A DNA stretch of 64,000 nucleotides, taken from NCBI GenBank assembly GCA_963734965.1, contig CAVTJK010000003.1, positions 1,178,001-1,242,000 on the forward strand, read 5' to 3'. This DNA comes from UBA4742 sp963734965. Lineage in GTDB: Bacteria; Actinomycetota; Acidimicrobiia; Acidimicrobiales; Acidimicrobilacustridaceae. The position numbers were made by a program, and so were the translations under genes. Under the pieces are notes generated by a model. The model ran no database searches and was not told the origin of the DNA. It saw nothing but the letters and a program-made list of their open reading frames with translations. Numbering within the stretch: the first letter of the stretch is position 1; the number at the start of each line of letters is the position of its first letter. Positions 37,006-45,421 of this stretch are shown in pieces.

Positions 37006-38265
37006 GTGGAACGTCCGGACCGGACATCGTTGCGAGAGGCGATCCTGCGCGTGCGCTCGGGTCTGGCCGTGCCTGTCGTGGCCGTCGGTGTCGGAGGGGG
37101 CCTGGTGGGCGCGGGCTATGTCGGGCTGTTGCACCTGCTGCAGCGGTGGCTGGGGCCCAACCACCATGGCTCGGTGGTCGTGATCGTCATCTTGGTGGCG
37201 GTCGGCGCCGCCGTGGTCGTCATCGGCCGACTCGGCGGCGACATGGGCAACGTCGAGTTGCTCGTCGACAACATCCATGTGATGGGTGGTGCCGACGACG
37301 TGCGTCGGACCCGCCCCCTCATCCCCGCTTCACTCCTCTGCATCGCCGCGGGCGGCGCCATGGGTCCTGAGGCGCCGCTCGTGCAGACCACCGGCACCCT
37401 CGGAACGTGGGTCGGATCGCGGACCGGCCGTGGTCTCGTCGACCGGCGCGTGCTCACCATCACGGGGATGGCCGCCGGGTTCACGGTCCTGTTCGGCGCG
37501 CCCCTCGGCGCCGCCCTCTTCGCCCTCGAGATCCTGCACCGTCGAGGGCTCCAGTACTACGAGGCGATCCTGCCGGCCGTGATCGGGTCGCTCTGCGGCT
37601 ACGGCGTCTACGTGGCCGTCACGGGCGCCGGGCTCGAGCCGGTTTGGCAGTTCCCCGCGGTGCCCACGCTCCACGGCGGGGACCTTCTCGCCGCGGCCGG
37701 TGCCGGACTGGTCGGGGCCTTGGGGGCGATCCTCTTCGGGTGGGCCGACACGCTGGCCCGGCGCGGCTTCGACCTGGTGCCCTCGTGGACGCGTCCGGTT
37801 CTGGGTGGGCTCGCCCTCGGACTGCTGGCGCTGTGGTCGCCGTACGCCCTCACCTTCGGTGAGACGCAGTTGGCGGGTCTGCTCGACGTGCGGCTGGCTG
37901 TCGGCGCGCTGATCGTGGCGGCGACGGCCAAGTTCATCGGCACGACCATCACGCTGGCATCGGGCTGGAAGGGCGGGTTCATCATCCCTCTGTTCTTCAT
38001 GGGCGCCGCCCTGGGTCAGGTCGGACACCACCTGCTGCCGGGCGTGAACGAGACCGTGCTGATGGCATCGATGATGACGGCCATGTGCGTGGGGGTCACC
38101 AAGACGCCGCTCGGCTCGACGTTGGTCGTCACCGAGATGGCCGGCGTGCCCCTCCTCCCGATGACCCTAATCGCCGCCGTCGTCGCCCTCGTGGTGACCA
38201 GTCGGGTGTCGGTGATCGACACGCAGCGGGCTCGGCCCGATGTCGGCGAGCCCGGTTCCTCGTGA
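37006..38265 (+). CDS. ClC-type chloride channel/transporter
   Basis: A 419-residue ClC-family membrane protein with about ten hydrophobic helices. The second signature is intact as GGAMGPEAPLVQ (about residues 115-126), with the gating Glu retained, and the third is GWKGGFIIPLFF (about 320-331). The first GSGIP-like motif is replaced by GNVELLVDNIHV, so anion selectivity may differ. Retained Glu favours H+/Cl- exchange or fluoride export over a simple pore, but this is inference. The start is GTG in an AT-rich region. It overlaps the following MarR gene by four bases, so the two are co-translated. Confidence 0.88.
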   Translation: MERPDRTSLREAILRVRSGLAVPVVAVGVGGGLVGAGYVGLLHLLQRWLGPNHHGSVVVIVILVAVGAAVVVIGRLGGDMGNVELLVDNIHVMGGADDVRRTRPLIPASLLCIAAGGAMGPEAPLVQTTGTLGTWVGSRTGRGLVDRRVLTITGMAAGFTVLFGAPLGAALFALEILHRRGLQYYEAILPAVIGSLCGYGVYVAVTGAGLEPVWQFPAVPTLHGGDLLAAAGAGLVGALGAILFGWADTLARRGFDLVPSWTRPVLGGLALGLLALWSPYALTFGETQLAGLLDVRLAVGALIVAATAKFIGTTITLASGWKGGFIIPLFFMGAALGQVGHHLLPGVNETVLMASMMTAMCVGVTKTPLGSTLVVTEMAGVPLLPMTLIAAVVALVVTSRVSVIDTQRARPDVGEPGSS

Positions 38266-38678
38266 GCGCTCGTGAGCTGTCGCGGGCGGACTATCAGAGC
38301 CTGGCCCGGTTCCGTCATGCGCTGCGCGTCTTCCTGAGCTTCTCGGAGGGCGCGGCGCGCCAGGCCGGCATCGCCCCGGCCCAACACCAGCTCCTCCTGG
38401 CCATCAAGGGGTGGGACGGAGACGGTGAGCCGACCATCTCGGACATGGCCGACCGGCTCGTCCTGCGCCACCACTCGGTGGTCGAGCTCGTGCAGCGGGC
38501 GAGCCACGCCGGTCTGGTGGTGGCCAACGATGACCCCGCTGACGGTCGGCGCCAGCAGCTCGGGCTCACGGCGGCGGGGGCCGAGAAGCTCGCCGCGCTC
38601 TCGTTGCTCCACCGTGACGAGCTCCGGCGCTTCAAGACCGAGATGGCGTCGGTGCTCGACGAGCTCCATCCTCTCTGA
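38262..38678 (+). CDS. MarR-family transcriptional regulator
   Basis: A 138-residue winged-helix protein with MarR features: AGIAPAQHQLLLAIKGWDG, ISDMADRLVLRHHSVVELVQ for the recognition region, and the wing ANDDPADGRRQQLGLTAAGA. The start GTG overlaps the ClC stop (GTGA). Immediately downstream is a strong promoter for folE embedded in inverted repeats, which makes this protein the natural candidate repressor there. Confidence 0.9.
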   Translation: MSARELSRADYQSLARFRHALRVFLSFSEGAARQAGIAPAQHQLLLAIKGWDGDGEPTISDMADRLVLRHHSVVELVQRASHAGLVVANDDPADGRRQQLGLTAAGAEKLAALSLLHRDELRRFKTEMASVLDELHPL

Positions 38679-38680
38679 CC

Positions 38681-38742
38681 CTCTTCTAAGAGAGATTGCT
38701 CTTGACGAAAGAGTGATGGGTGTCTAACGTACGAATCACTCT
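38681..38742. promoter_or_regulatory. Inverted repeats overlapping the folE promoter (MarR operator candidate)
   Basis: CTCTTCTAAGAG (38681-38692) is a short palindrome. AGAGTGAT (38710-38717) and ATCACTCT (38735-38742) are perfect complements flanking the -10 element. The recurrent CTCT/AGAG half-sites around the promoter suggest binding of a dimeric repressor, most simply the adjacent MarR protein. Confidence 0.55.
38702..38730 (+). promoter_or_regulatory. Sigma-70-like promoter of folE
   Basis: TTGACG (38702-38707) and TAACGT (38725-38730) are separated by exactly 17 bases, close to the housekeeping consensus. The site is about 80 bases upstream of the folE start. Confidence 0.65.
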
Positions 38743-38809
38743 CTGTTAGAGGGAACTGACCCGTAGGCCAGGAGCGGGAGCCAGCGCCGCCGGGCCGAGG
38801 AGATCACCG

Positions 38810-39472
38810 ATGAGCATCGCCGTGTCCGCACCGCCGATCACCCCGACCTCCGATGGGCCTGATGCCGACGGGACTCGTGGTCTCCACGTCGTGCGGGCCA
38901 CCCAGGTCGTCGACGTCGAGGCCGCCACGAGGGCCGTCGGGGATCTGCTGCGAGCGCTCGGTCGCGACCCGGATTCGTCGGCCTTGGCCGACACGCCGGC
39001 CCGGGTGGCGCGGGCCTACGTCGAGCTGCTGACGCCCGAGCCGTTCAAGTTGACGACGTTCGCCAACGATGAGGGCTACGACGAGTTGATCGTGGCCCGG
39101 GACATCCCCTTCCACTCGCTCTGCGAGCACCACCTGCTGCCGTTTCGGGGCGTGGCCCACGTCGGCTACGTGCCGGCCGAGCGGCTCGTCGGGTTGTCCA
39201 AGCTGGCCAGGGTCGTGGAGCTGTTCGCTCGCGACCTCCAACTGCAGGAGCGCCTGACCACCCAGATCGCCACATGCCTGCAAGAGGTGGTCGAGCCCAG
39301 AGGCGTCGGCGTGGTGCTCGAAGCCGATCACGAGTGCATGTCGTTGCGAGGCGTACGCGTCAACGGGGCGCGAACGGTCACCTCCGCGCTGCACGGCCTG
39401 ATCCGCGACGACGCCCGTACACGCCACGAGTTCCTATCGCTCGCGTACACGACCGGAGGCAAACATGCGTAG
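38810..39472 (+). CDS. folE: GTP cyclohydrolase I
   Basis: A 220-residue type I GTP cyclohydrolase, which converts GTP to 7,8-dihydroneopterin triphosphate, the first step of tetrahydrofolate and pterin synthesis. The zinc site is intact: Cys and His in FHSLCEHHLLPFRG (about residues 100-113) and a second Cys in ADHECMSLRGV (about 175). VGLSKLARVVELFARDLQLQ is also typical. GAGGAG precedes the ATG. No other folate gene is adjacent; instead it is next to ClC and MarR genes and overlaps a DUF2231 membrane protein by eight bases. This may be a secondary, regulated copy. Confidence 0.93.
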   Translation: MSIAVSAPPITPTSDGPDADGTRGLHVVRATQVVDVEAATRAVGDLLRALGRDPDSSALADTPARVARAYVELLTPEPFKLTTFANDEGYDELIVARDIPFHSLCEHHLLPFRGVAHVGYVPAERLVGLSKLARVVELFARDLQLQERLTTQIATCLQEVVEPRGVGVVLEADHECMSLRGVRVNGARTVTSALHGLIRDDARTRHEFLSLAYTTGGKHA

Positions 39473-40034
39473 GTTCTCGTTCCGACCGGCGGTGACGCTG
39501 CGGGGGCGCACGTTCAAAGGCCTACGTGGTTGGTCGGGCAAGCCGACCCATCCGCCCCTGACCGACTTCCCCATAGCCGCGTACGTCCTCGCCGCCGCGT
39601 TCGACCTCATCGCGACGGTCGGCCACCGTCACGGCTGGGGTCGCGAGTTCTTCCACGCCGCGACGTACGTCATCGTGGCTGGTGCCGCCGTCTCCCTGCT
39701 GGCGGCCCTCACGGGCTGGTGGGACTGGCGAAAGTCCTCCGAGAAGGGCACGCAGGCCCGCCGCACGATCAACGCCCACGCCTCGATCATGTTGACCGTC
39801 ACCGCCTTCGTGTTGATCGACATCGCGCTCCGTCTCGTCGACTACTCGGCGCGCTCCTATCCGACTCCGCTCGTGCTGATCCTGTCCGTGCTGGCGGCCG
39901 TGCTCGTCTGCCTCGGGGCGACCTATGGCGGCACCCTCGTCTTCGACTACGGCTTCAACGTCGAGACCGCGGGCGACCACCCCGTTTGGCACCAGTCCGA
40001 GACCGACGTCCTACCCGGTCGCCACGACAGCTGA
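39465..40034 (+). CDS. DUF2231-like four-helix membrane protein
   Basis: A 189-residue membrane protein starting inside the folE 3' end. It has the THPPLTDFPIAAYVLAAAFD motif typical of DUF2231 and four hydrophobic helices (including YVIVAGAAVSLLAALTGWWD, SIMLTVTAFVLIDIALRLVD and LVLILSVLAAVLVCLGATYG). Family members sometimes accompany haem or cytochrome proteins, but the function is not defined. Its eight-base overlap with folE suggests coupled translation. Confidence 0.82.
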   Translation: MRRFSFRPAVTLRGRTFKGLRGWSGKPTHPPLTDFPIAAYVLAAAFDLIATVGHRHGWGREFFHAATYVIVAGAAVSLLAALTGWWDWRKSSEKGTQARRTINAHASIMLTVTAFVLIDIALRLVDYSARSYPTPLVLILSVLAAVLVCLGATYGGTLVFDYGFNVETAGDHPVWHQSETDVLPGRHDS

Positions 40035-40102
40035 GCGCGACGCCCGGGAGCCCGGCGCATCTCGTCGTGGCCGCGCCCAAAGCCACGGGGCACACTGGGG
40101 GA

Positions 40103-41473
40103 ATGAAGTCCGAGACCGCGTACGCCAACAGTGATGGCGGCTACGTGGCCTACTCGGTCGAGGGCGGGAGCGGTGGCGAGGGCGAGCTCGACGTGTTGTA
40201 CATGTCGGGCTTCCTGCTGTCGATCGACGCCGTTGACGACGAGCCGCACTCGGCTCGGTTCTTCCGGCGACTGGCCGGCCTCGGCCGACTCATCCGCTAC
40301 GACCGCCGGGGCGTCGGACTGTCGGATCCCCTCGCGCGATCCGACGGCGTCAGCATCGCCAGCATGGCTCGTGATGCCGTGGCCGTACTCGACGCGGCCG
40401 GGGCCCAGCGTGTCGCGATCATCGCCGACCCGGGCTCGGGCGCGCCGGCGATCGAGTTGGCGGCGACCAACCCGACACGTGTCGCCGCCCTGGTGCTGGT
40501 CAATGCGACCGCGCGGTTCGTCGTCGACGACGACTACCCGATGGGCCATCCGGCTGATCTGATCGAGTCGTTCCTCAACACCAACACTGATCCCGACGTC
40601 GAGTGGACCAACCAGGGCAGCGACGATGTCGCACTGATCGCGCCCAGCCTGCGCAACGATCAACAGTTCCGGGCCTGGTGGACCCGACAGTCGCGACGGG
40701 CCGCCAGTCCGGCGACGGCGCAGCGCTTCATCCGGACGGTTGCGCTGGCCGACATGCGTGATCGGCTGGCCGAGATCTCGGCGCCCACGCTGGTCGTCCA
40801 TCGCCGAGAGGACCGCTTCGTCCCCGTGGGTCAGGGCCGCTATCTCGCCGACCACATCGACGGGGCCACGTTCGTCGAGCTCGACGGCGCAGATCACATC
40901 CCGCTCGCCGGCGACGTCGACGAGTTGGTCGACGAGATCGAGGACTTCCTCACGGGCCACCGCAGTGGTGACGTCGGGCGCGTGTTGACGACCGTCCTGT
41001 TCACCGACATCGTCGAATCCACCGTCCGGGCGGCGGCGGTCGGGGACCGGAGTTGGGGGGCGCTGCTCGACGCCCACGACACCGTCATTCGCGCCGAGGT
41101 GGCGCGCTACGGCGGCACCGAGGTGAACACGACGGGTGACGGCTTCGTGGTCGTGTTCGCTGTCCCGACGCAGGGTGTCAAGTGCGGGATGGCGATCGTC
41201 GAAGCCGCCGAACGGATCGGGGTGGCGGTTCGGGCCGGGGTCCACGTCGGCGAGTGCGAACGCCGCGGCTCCGACATCGCCGGGATCGCCGTGCACATCG
41301 CCGCTCGGATCATGTCGCTGGCCGAACCGGGTGAGGTGCTGGTCTCGCGCACCGTGTGCGACATCGTGGTCGGCTCCGGCCTCGACTTCGAGTCCCGGGG
41401 CGCGCACACCTTGCGGGGCCTGACCGACCAGTGGGAGCTGTTCCGCGTCGCACCTGCCGACAGCCGCGGTTGA
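40103..41473 (+). CDS. Alpha/beta-hydrolase-like domain fused to a class III cyclase (copy 2)
   Basis: A 456-residue paralogue of the protein at 18506-19849 with the same order: hydrolase-like domain (about residues 1-275) and cyclase (about 290-456, TTVLFTDIVESTVRA, TTGDGFVVVF). The nucleophile elbow is IADPGSGAPA: aligned to GxSxG, the Ser position is Pro, so this domain cannot be a classical hydrolase either. In the cyclase the usual transition-state Asn is His (AVHIAARI), unlike the first copy. The two may therefore differ in activity. The ATG is preceded by CTGGGGGA. It ends 32 bases from a convergent lipoprotein gene. Confidence 0.9.
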   Translation: MKSETAYANSDGGYVAYSVEGGSGGEGELDVLYMSGFLLSIDAVDDEPHSARFFRRLAGLGRLIRYDRRGVGLSDPLARSDGVSIASMARDAVAVLDAAGAQRVAIIADPGSGAPAIELAATNPTRVAALVLVNATARFVVDDDYPMGHPADLIESFLNTNTDPDVEWTNQGSDDVALIAPSLRNDQQFRAWWTRQSRRAASPATAQRFIRTVALADMRDRLAEISAPTLVVHRREDRFVPVGQGRYLADHIDGATFVELDGADHIPLAGDVDELVDEIEDFLTGHRSGDVGRVLTTVLFTDIVESTVRAAAVGDRSWGALLDAHDTVIRAEVARYGGTEVNTTGDGFVVVFAVPTQGVKCGMAIVEAAERIGVAVRAGVHVGECERRGSDIAGIAVHIAARIMSLAEPGEVLVSRTVCDIVVGSGLDFESRGAHTLRGLTDQWELFRVAPADSRG

Positions 41474-41505
41474 AAGATTCCGGCGCTGGCGGCGTCCGGC
41501 CGGAT

Positions 41506-42999
41506 TCAGCTGGTGACGGTCACCTGCAGCGGGTTGTCGGCGCGGGCGGCGAAGCCGGTCGCCTCGTCGGCCGTGAAGCCCACTTCCTCGAAGTAGCGGT
41601 AGCGGGTCGAGGAGAGCGTCGATGCTGACGCGCAGGCGACGGGGTCAGTGCAGGGCAGCGCCGCGCCCCCGGGCCCGGTGACCGTGACCCCGCTCTGACC
41701 CCAGGCGGCGGCATCCCCCGTGCATGGCGGGGGACTGGCGGGGTTCTGGTCGAGGTAGTAGGTGGAGGAGGCCAGTCCGGCGATGTCGGAGTGGACCACC
41801 CACGAGGTGATGAGTGACCCGGGCGAGCCCGACACCATCTGCCAGACCGGCATGTGGGCGGCGGTGATCGAGTCAGGCGTGCCGTCGACGGGTACGCCGG
41901 CCTGGTTCTGGTCGTCTGAGTAGACGAGCCCCGATTGGCTGGTGAGGAAGTCGTCGAAGACCGACACGCCAGGGATGCTGTGGACGCGGAGATCGATCGT
42001 GGACTGCTCGTTCTTGTTGTAGAAGAAGTCGGTGTCGACCGTGTAGGGCCCGCTGTTGGTCCCCATCTGCGAGCGGATGGCTCGGACCGGTCCACTGATG
42101 TTGGCGATGAACGCGCCCTCATAGGGCGATGACGGCACCTGGTCGTCGAAGGTGTCCTCGGTCCGCCCGCATCCCACCCCTGTCACCTGGACCCTGGAGC
42201 GGTCGAGCATCTGTGTCCCGGGCGCGCCGCCGTCGAGCACGCCGAGGGAGTTGTTGAGCCAGCGGTCGGCCCAACCCTGCGTGTAGAACTTGGTTTGCAC
42301 GGTCGAGTGCTCGGGGTTCGTCCCGGCCACGTTGTTCGGGGCCATGGCGCCGGTGCCCATCTTGTAGGTGGACCTGTAGTCACCCGAGTCGAGCGAGAAC
42401 GTGTAGTGGACGCCGGTCGTGCCCGCGCTGCCGCCTGTCGCCGCTGGGTTGACGAACAGGTAGAGGTAGCCGAACCCGTTCGGGTCCAGGGGATCGGTCA
42501 CCTTGACCTCTTGGCCCTGGGTGGGATCGAGGCCAGCGGGAGCGTTGCCCACGTCAGCCTGCAGGCCGGTGTCCTCCTGCATGAACGACACCTCGTCGTT
42601 CGAATCGAAGGTGGGGTCCGAGTCGTGTGGGGTATAGGTGTCCCATGAGGTGTAGCCGGGGCTGGTCCAGGCCGTCGGCGTGTAGACGAGGATCTTGTAG
42701 GGCTGGCCCCCCACCTGGGGCCAGTTGGCCGGCGGCTCGTGCAGGATCTGGCCCGGGTTGACCATGTCCCGCTCGTCGACCTGGACCGGGACCTGGGTCC
42801 AGACGTGGGTGTCCCACGCGTAGCCCACGATCTGCTGGGGCGGGGCGCCGATCAACTTGGGCAGCTGCGCACCGGTCATGACCACGGGGTCGCCCAGCCG
42901 GTTGAGCGTTCCGTAGTGCTTCGTACAACTGGCCAGCGCCATGACGAGCGGCACCACCGCGATCACGGCCACCATCTGCCTGCCACCCCGCACTCGCAT
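41506..42999 (-). CDS. Secreted lipoprotein of unknown function
   Basis: A 497-residue exported protein with a signal peptide (VAVIAVVPLVMALASC) and lipobox ALASC (Cys near residue 25). The mature chain is rich in Asp, Gly, Ser and aromatic residues, with sequences such as YAWDTHVWTQVPVQVDERDM and PNGFGYLYLFVNPAATGG. No named domain is recognised. Paired Cys residues near the C-terminus suggest disulfides. GGGGAG lies upstream of the ATG. It is divergent from the APC permease. Confidence 0.7.
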   Translation of the reverse strand: MRVRGGRQMVAVIAVVPLVMALASCTKHYGTLNRLGDPVVMTGAQLPKLIGAPPQQIVGYAWDTHVWTQVPVQVDERDMVNPGQILHEPPANWPQVGGQPYKILVYTPTAWTSPGYTSWDTYTPHDSDPTFDSNDEVSFMQEDTGLQADVGNAPAGLDPTQGQEVKVTDPLDPNGFGYLYLFVNPAATGGSAGTTGVHYTFSLDSGDYRSTYKMGTGAMAPNNVAGTNPEHSTVQTKFYTQGWADRWLNNSLGVLDGGAPGTQMLDRSRVQVTGVGCGRTEDTFDDQVPSSPYEGAFIANISGPVRAIRSQMGTNSGPYTVDTDFFYNKNEQSTIDLRVHSIPGVSVFDDFLTSQSGLVYSDDQNQAGVPVDGTPDSITAAHMPVWQMVSGSPGSLITSWVVHSDIAGLASSTYYLDQNPASPPPCTGDAAAWGQSGVTVTGPGGAALPCTDPVACASASTLSSTRYRYFEEVGFTADEATGFAARADNPLQVTVTS

Positions 43000-43155
43000 C
43001 GGAGGACTCCCCGTTCCCTCGTGGGGGATCCATGACAGATCGCCCGATGGCCGAGTCTGTCGCAGCTCGGCTCGTCGTGCCAGCGATGCTCGCGGTTCGG
43101 GCTCGGCCTGACGGCGTCGTGACCGGATCGCGTGTCGGCGTCGTCACGTGCCACT

Positions 43156-43196
43156 GAATCAATTGTGATACGGCTAGCCAGCCAAAGAATCACTTG
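43156..43196. promoter_or_regulatory. Direct repeat in the lipoprotein/APC divergent promoter
   Basis: GAATCAATTG (43156-43165) and GAATCACTTG (43187-43196) are 31 bases apart, three helical turns, in an AT-richer patch of the 262-base divergent region. They may be binding sites for an activator or repressor. Confidence 0.4.
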
Positions 43197-43261
43197 CCAG
43201 TAGGCCGTCTGGCCCAGATACTGCACTGGACTGTCGTCGAGCGAGTCTTCAGGGGGAGCGC

Positions 43262-44827
43262 ATGGCCACGGATGTGGGGGAATCCAAGGGCGGAGTCGTC
43301 GATAGCAAGGGTCTCAAGGCGGGGGCGTTGGGGCTGGTCTCGGCCACGGTGGTCGGGGTGGCGTCCGCCGCACCCGCCTACAGCCTGGCGGCGACGCTGG
43401 GTCTCGTCGTCGCCGCCGGGGTGGGGTTCAAGGCGCCGGCCATCATGTGGATCTCGTTCATCCCGATGGGCTGCATCGCCGCCGCCTTCTTCTACCTGAA
43501 CCGGGCCGATCCGGACTGCGGCACCAACTTCACCTGGGTGACCCGGGCCATCGGCCCACGTTGGGGTTGGATGGGCGGTTGGTCGAGCGCCGTCGCCGAC
43601 CTGCTCATCATGCCCAACCTGGCCGCCATCGCCGCCTCGTACACGCTGTTCTTCTTCGGGTTCAACAACGCCGCCGGCAGCATCTGGTGGCAACTCGGAC
43701 TCGGGTGCGTGTTCATCATGGGCATGACGTGGATCTGCGTCGTCGGCATCGAGCTCAGCGCCCGCACCCAGTTCCTGCTCCTCGCCCTCGAGCTGTTCAT
43801 CCTCGTGGCGTTCAGCGTCGTCGCTCTGACCAAGGTCTGGCTCGGCGACATCCACGGTTCGGTCACTCCCGCACTGTCGTGGTTGACCCCCACCAACCTG
43901 GGTGGGACCAAGGCTCTGACCGAGGGGATGATCGTCGCCGTCTTCATCTACTGGGGCTGGGACACGGCCACAAGTGTCAACGAAGAGTGCGAGGACCCCA
44001 GCCTCGTGCCCGGCAAGGCGGGCATCCTCGCCACCGTCGTCCTCGTCCTCATCTACATCCTCGTGTCCTTCGCCGCCCAGGCCGCCAAGGGCCCCGACTT
44101 CCTGGCCAACAACTCCGACGACGTCTTCCACGCCGCCGGCCAAGTGGTGTTCGGCACCCACGGCTTCGGTGCAGTTGCGATCAAGCTGCTGTTCCTGGCC
44201 GTCCTCAGCTCGTCGGCCGCCAGCTGCCAGACGACCATCCTGCCGGCGGCCCGCACCGCCCTCTCGATGGCCATGCACCGGGCCGCTCCGCCCAAGTTCG
44301 GCGAGGTCGATTCGGAACACCTGACGCCGGCCTGGTCGTCCTGGCTGTTCGGCATCATCTCGTGCGTGTGGTTCGGCGTGCTGACCATCGTGTCCCGCGT
44401 GTACGGCGGCGACGTGCTCACGTGGTCGATCCTGTCGGTCGGCCTGATGATCTCGTACTACTACGGGCAGTGCGGCATCGCCTGTGTCATCTATTACCGG
44501 CGCTACCTGTTCAAGAGCGTGAAGAACTTCTTCTTCGTCGGGCTGTTCCCGCTCATCGGTGGTCTGATCCTGGCCTATCTGTTCGTGCGCTCGCTCATGG
44601 ACATGTCCCATGCCGACTACACCGATCCACCCCAGCTCTGGCTCGGCGTGAACCCGGTGATGATCATCGGGCTGGGGCTGCTCCTGCTCGGCCTGCCCCT
44701 GATGTTCTGGTGGAACACGAGAGATCACGCCTTCTTCCGGGTCCGTCCCGATCCGATCGACTCGCGGCCGCCACCTGAGGGCGGCGAGCCCCTTCCGCCG
44801 CTCGTGGCCGAGGGAGCACCCAAGTGA
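43262..44827 (+). CDS. APC-family amino acid/polyamine permease
   Basis: A 521-residue membrane transporter with about twelve hydrophobic helices. The N-terminal GLVSATVVGVASAAPAYSLA matches the glycine-rich first helix of the APC superfamily, and NFTWVTRAIGPRWGWMGGW and FIYWGWDTATSVNEE (helices 3 and 6) are also family-like. Substrates are probably amino acids or amines. Its stop overlaps the start of a universal stress protein gene (GTGA), suggesting paired regulation of transport and stress response. A GGGGG-type ribosome site precedes the ATG. Confidence 0.9.
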   Translation: MATDVGESKGGVVDSKGLKAGALGLVSATVVGVASAAPAYSLAATLGLVVAAGVGFKAPAIMWISFIPMGCIAAAFFYLNRADPDCGTNFTWVTRAIGPRWGWMGGWSSAVADLLIMPNLAAIAASYTLFFFGFNNAAGSIWWQLGLGCVFIMGMTWICVVGIELSARTQFLLLALELFILVAFSVVALTKVWLGDIHGSVTPALSWLTPTNLGGTKALTEGMIVAVFIYWGWDTATSVNEECEDPSLVPGKAGILATVVLVLIYILVSFAAQAAKGPDFLANNSDDVFHAAGQVVFGTHGFGAVAIKLLFLAVLSSSAASCQTTILPAARTALSMAMHRAAPPKFGEVDSEHLTPAWSSWLFGIISCVWFGVLTIVSRVYGGDVLTWSILSVGLMISYYYGQCGIACVIYYRRYLFKSVKNFFFVGLFPLIGGLILAYLFVRSLMDMSHADYTDPPQLWLGVNPVMIIGLGLLLLGLPLMFWWNTRDHAFFRVRPDPIDSRPPPEGGEPLPPLVAEGAPK

Positions 44828-45261
44828 GCGGCCAGATCGTGCTCGGCTACGACGGCTCGCCCGGGTCCAAGGCGGCGCTGGCCGAGGCCGTGGGTCTGGC
44901 CAAGGCGTTGGGCACGTCGGTCACCCTGGCCTTCGGCTTCGAGCCGCCGGCGTTCTACGCGGGTGAGCCGACCGGCCAGCGCGACGCCATCGAGGCCATC
45001 GGCACCAAGACGCTGCAGGACGGCCTCGACGCGGCCAAGCAGATCGACTCGTCGGTCGAGGTCAACGCCGAGACGGTCGCCGGCCGCCCGGCGCCGGCGC
45101 TCATCGCCATGGCCGAACGGGACAAGGCCCGGATGATCGTGGTGGGCCACCACGGCGGGAGCACGGTCCGCGGCGCCATCATGGGCTCGGTCACCTTCAA
45201 GGTCCTCCACGACGCGCCCTGTCCGGTCCTCGTGGTCAGCGCCGACGCCGACGACGCCTGA
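44824..45261 (+). CDS. Universal stress protein (UspA-like)
   Basis: A 145-residue single Usp domain. It begins IVLGYDGSPGSKAALAEAV and carries the ATP-binding motif G-2x-G-9x-GS as GHHGGSTVRGAIMGS (about residues 114-128), followed by HDAPCPVLVV. It should bind ATP. It is translationally coupled to the upstream permease and may modulate it. Confidence 0.93.
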   Translation: MSGQIVLGYDGSPGSKAALAEAVGLAKALGTSVTLAFGFEPPAFYAGEPTGQRDAIEAIGTKTLQDGLDAAKQIDSSVEVNAETVAGRPAPALIAMAERDKARMIVVGHHGGSTVRGAIMGSVTFKVLHDAPCPVLVVSADADDA

Positions 45262-45421
45262 TCCTCAGACGAACCCGCGAACCTCCTCGGCTTCGGGCGG
45301 CGTTCGACGGCGTAGTACGCCCGTGATCGCCGCCAGAAGGGCGGACGACGGCGGAGGGCCATTGCCGTGGTCGTCCTGAGGTGCGATGGTGGGAGCTTCA
45401 CTGGATGGAAGGGGGGCCCTC

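Noticed and set aside
43190..44728. A 512-codon minus-strand frame opposite the APC permease
   Set aside because: The product is a His/Gln/Glu/Asp/Gly-rich low-complexity chain. The plus strand encodes a normal twelve-helix permease with a ribosome site and a coupled Usp gene.
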